This document shows, piece after piece, positions 12,782 to 12,837 of a DNA stretch of 12,837 bases. The stretch is taken from the NCBI GenBank assembly GCA_030639035.1, contig DAOWDM010000182.1, forward strand, positions 1 through 12,837, written 5' to 3'. The DNA is from Alphaproteobacteria bacterium. GTDB lineage: Bacteria; Pseudomonadota; Alphaproteobacteria; DAOWDM01. The position numbers and the translations under genes are program-made. Position 1 is the stretch's first letter, and the number at the start of each line of letters is the position of its first letter. A model generated the notes under the pieces. That model made no database searches, was not told the origin of the DNA, and was given only the letters and a program-made list of their open reading frames with translations.

Positions 12782-12837
12782 ATGATAAGGCTTTTTATAA
12801 AAACTGGTTTATTTGAGAATGCTGAAATAGGGCTTGA
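12782..12837 (+). CDS. rsmE: Probable 16S rRNA (uracil1498-N3)-methyltransferase, first codons only
   Basis: An open frame begins with ATG at 12782 and runs off the window: MIRLFIKTGLFENAEIGL. This resembles the N-terminus of RsmE (pattern R-L/I-F/Y, then L, then a short loop, then I-x-L before QAHY), which methylates U1498 of 16S rRNA. Alphaproteobacterial neighbourhoods with pmbA and rsmE near ubiA/gshA are known to me, which fits weakly. Only 18 codons are visible and there is no strong ribosome site, so both gene and product are tentative. Confidence 0.5.
   Translation, partial: MIRLFIKTGLFENAEIGL

Overview
The window comes from the chromosome of an AT-rich bacterium that is most likely an alphaproteobacterium. 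The main argument is gene order: rho diverging from maf-aroE-coaE-dnaQ, then secB and fxsA on the opposite strand, then a Tim44-domain gene, mltA and an Smr gene. This is the arrangement known around the replication origin of many alphaproteobacteria. Base composition is uniformly low in GC and I see no island of foreign composition. A gut or host-associated low-GC lineage is possible, but the sequence alone does not prove it.

Layout. 1-460: 5' part of rho on the minus strand. 461-925: a very AT-rich gene-free stretch with three perfect DnaA boxes (TTATCCACA or TTATTCACA) and three one-mismatch boxes; I propose it as the chromosomal origin. 926-3685: plus-strand housekeeping run maf, aroE, coaE, dnaQ (septum/nucleotide, shikimate, CoA and proofreading functions). 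3740-4795: fxsA and secB on the minus strand. 4872-7796: envelope group of the TimA-like Tim44 protein, lytic transglycosylase MltA, an unidentified two-helix membrane protein and an Smr-domain protein, closely packed on the plus strand. 7819-8037: an unidentified 72-residue protein, minus strand. 8053-8307: no convincing protein gene, but a promoter, a ~160-nt region closed by a 23-bp imperfect long-range stem with three internal hairpins, and a strong intrinsic terminator, all on the minus strand. This is the best candidate for an undescribed RNA. 8376-9719: pmbA/tldE, minus. 9848-11548: a GAF plus HD-GYP signalling protein, plus strand. 11549-11957: a repeat cluster bounded partly by a perfect 18-bp inverted repeat. 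11958-12599: a pentapeptide-repeat protein, minus strand, with a good promoter. 12782-12837: the first codons of a probable rsmE.

Two features run across the window. First, a family of short palindromes with fixed ends (TGGAT at one end, ATGAC at the other) but different, still complementary stems occurs in at least six copies, always between genes. Second, the structured RNA and the pentapeptide gene have promoters of nearly the same form (CTTGACG, 17 nt, TACTCT or TACTAT), which strengthens both calls.
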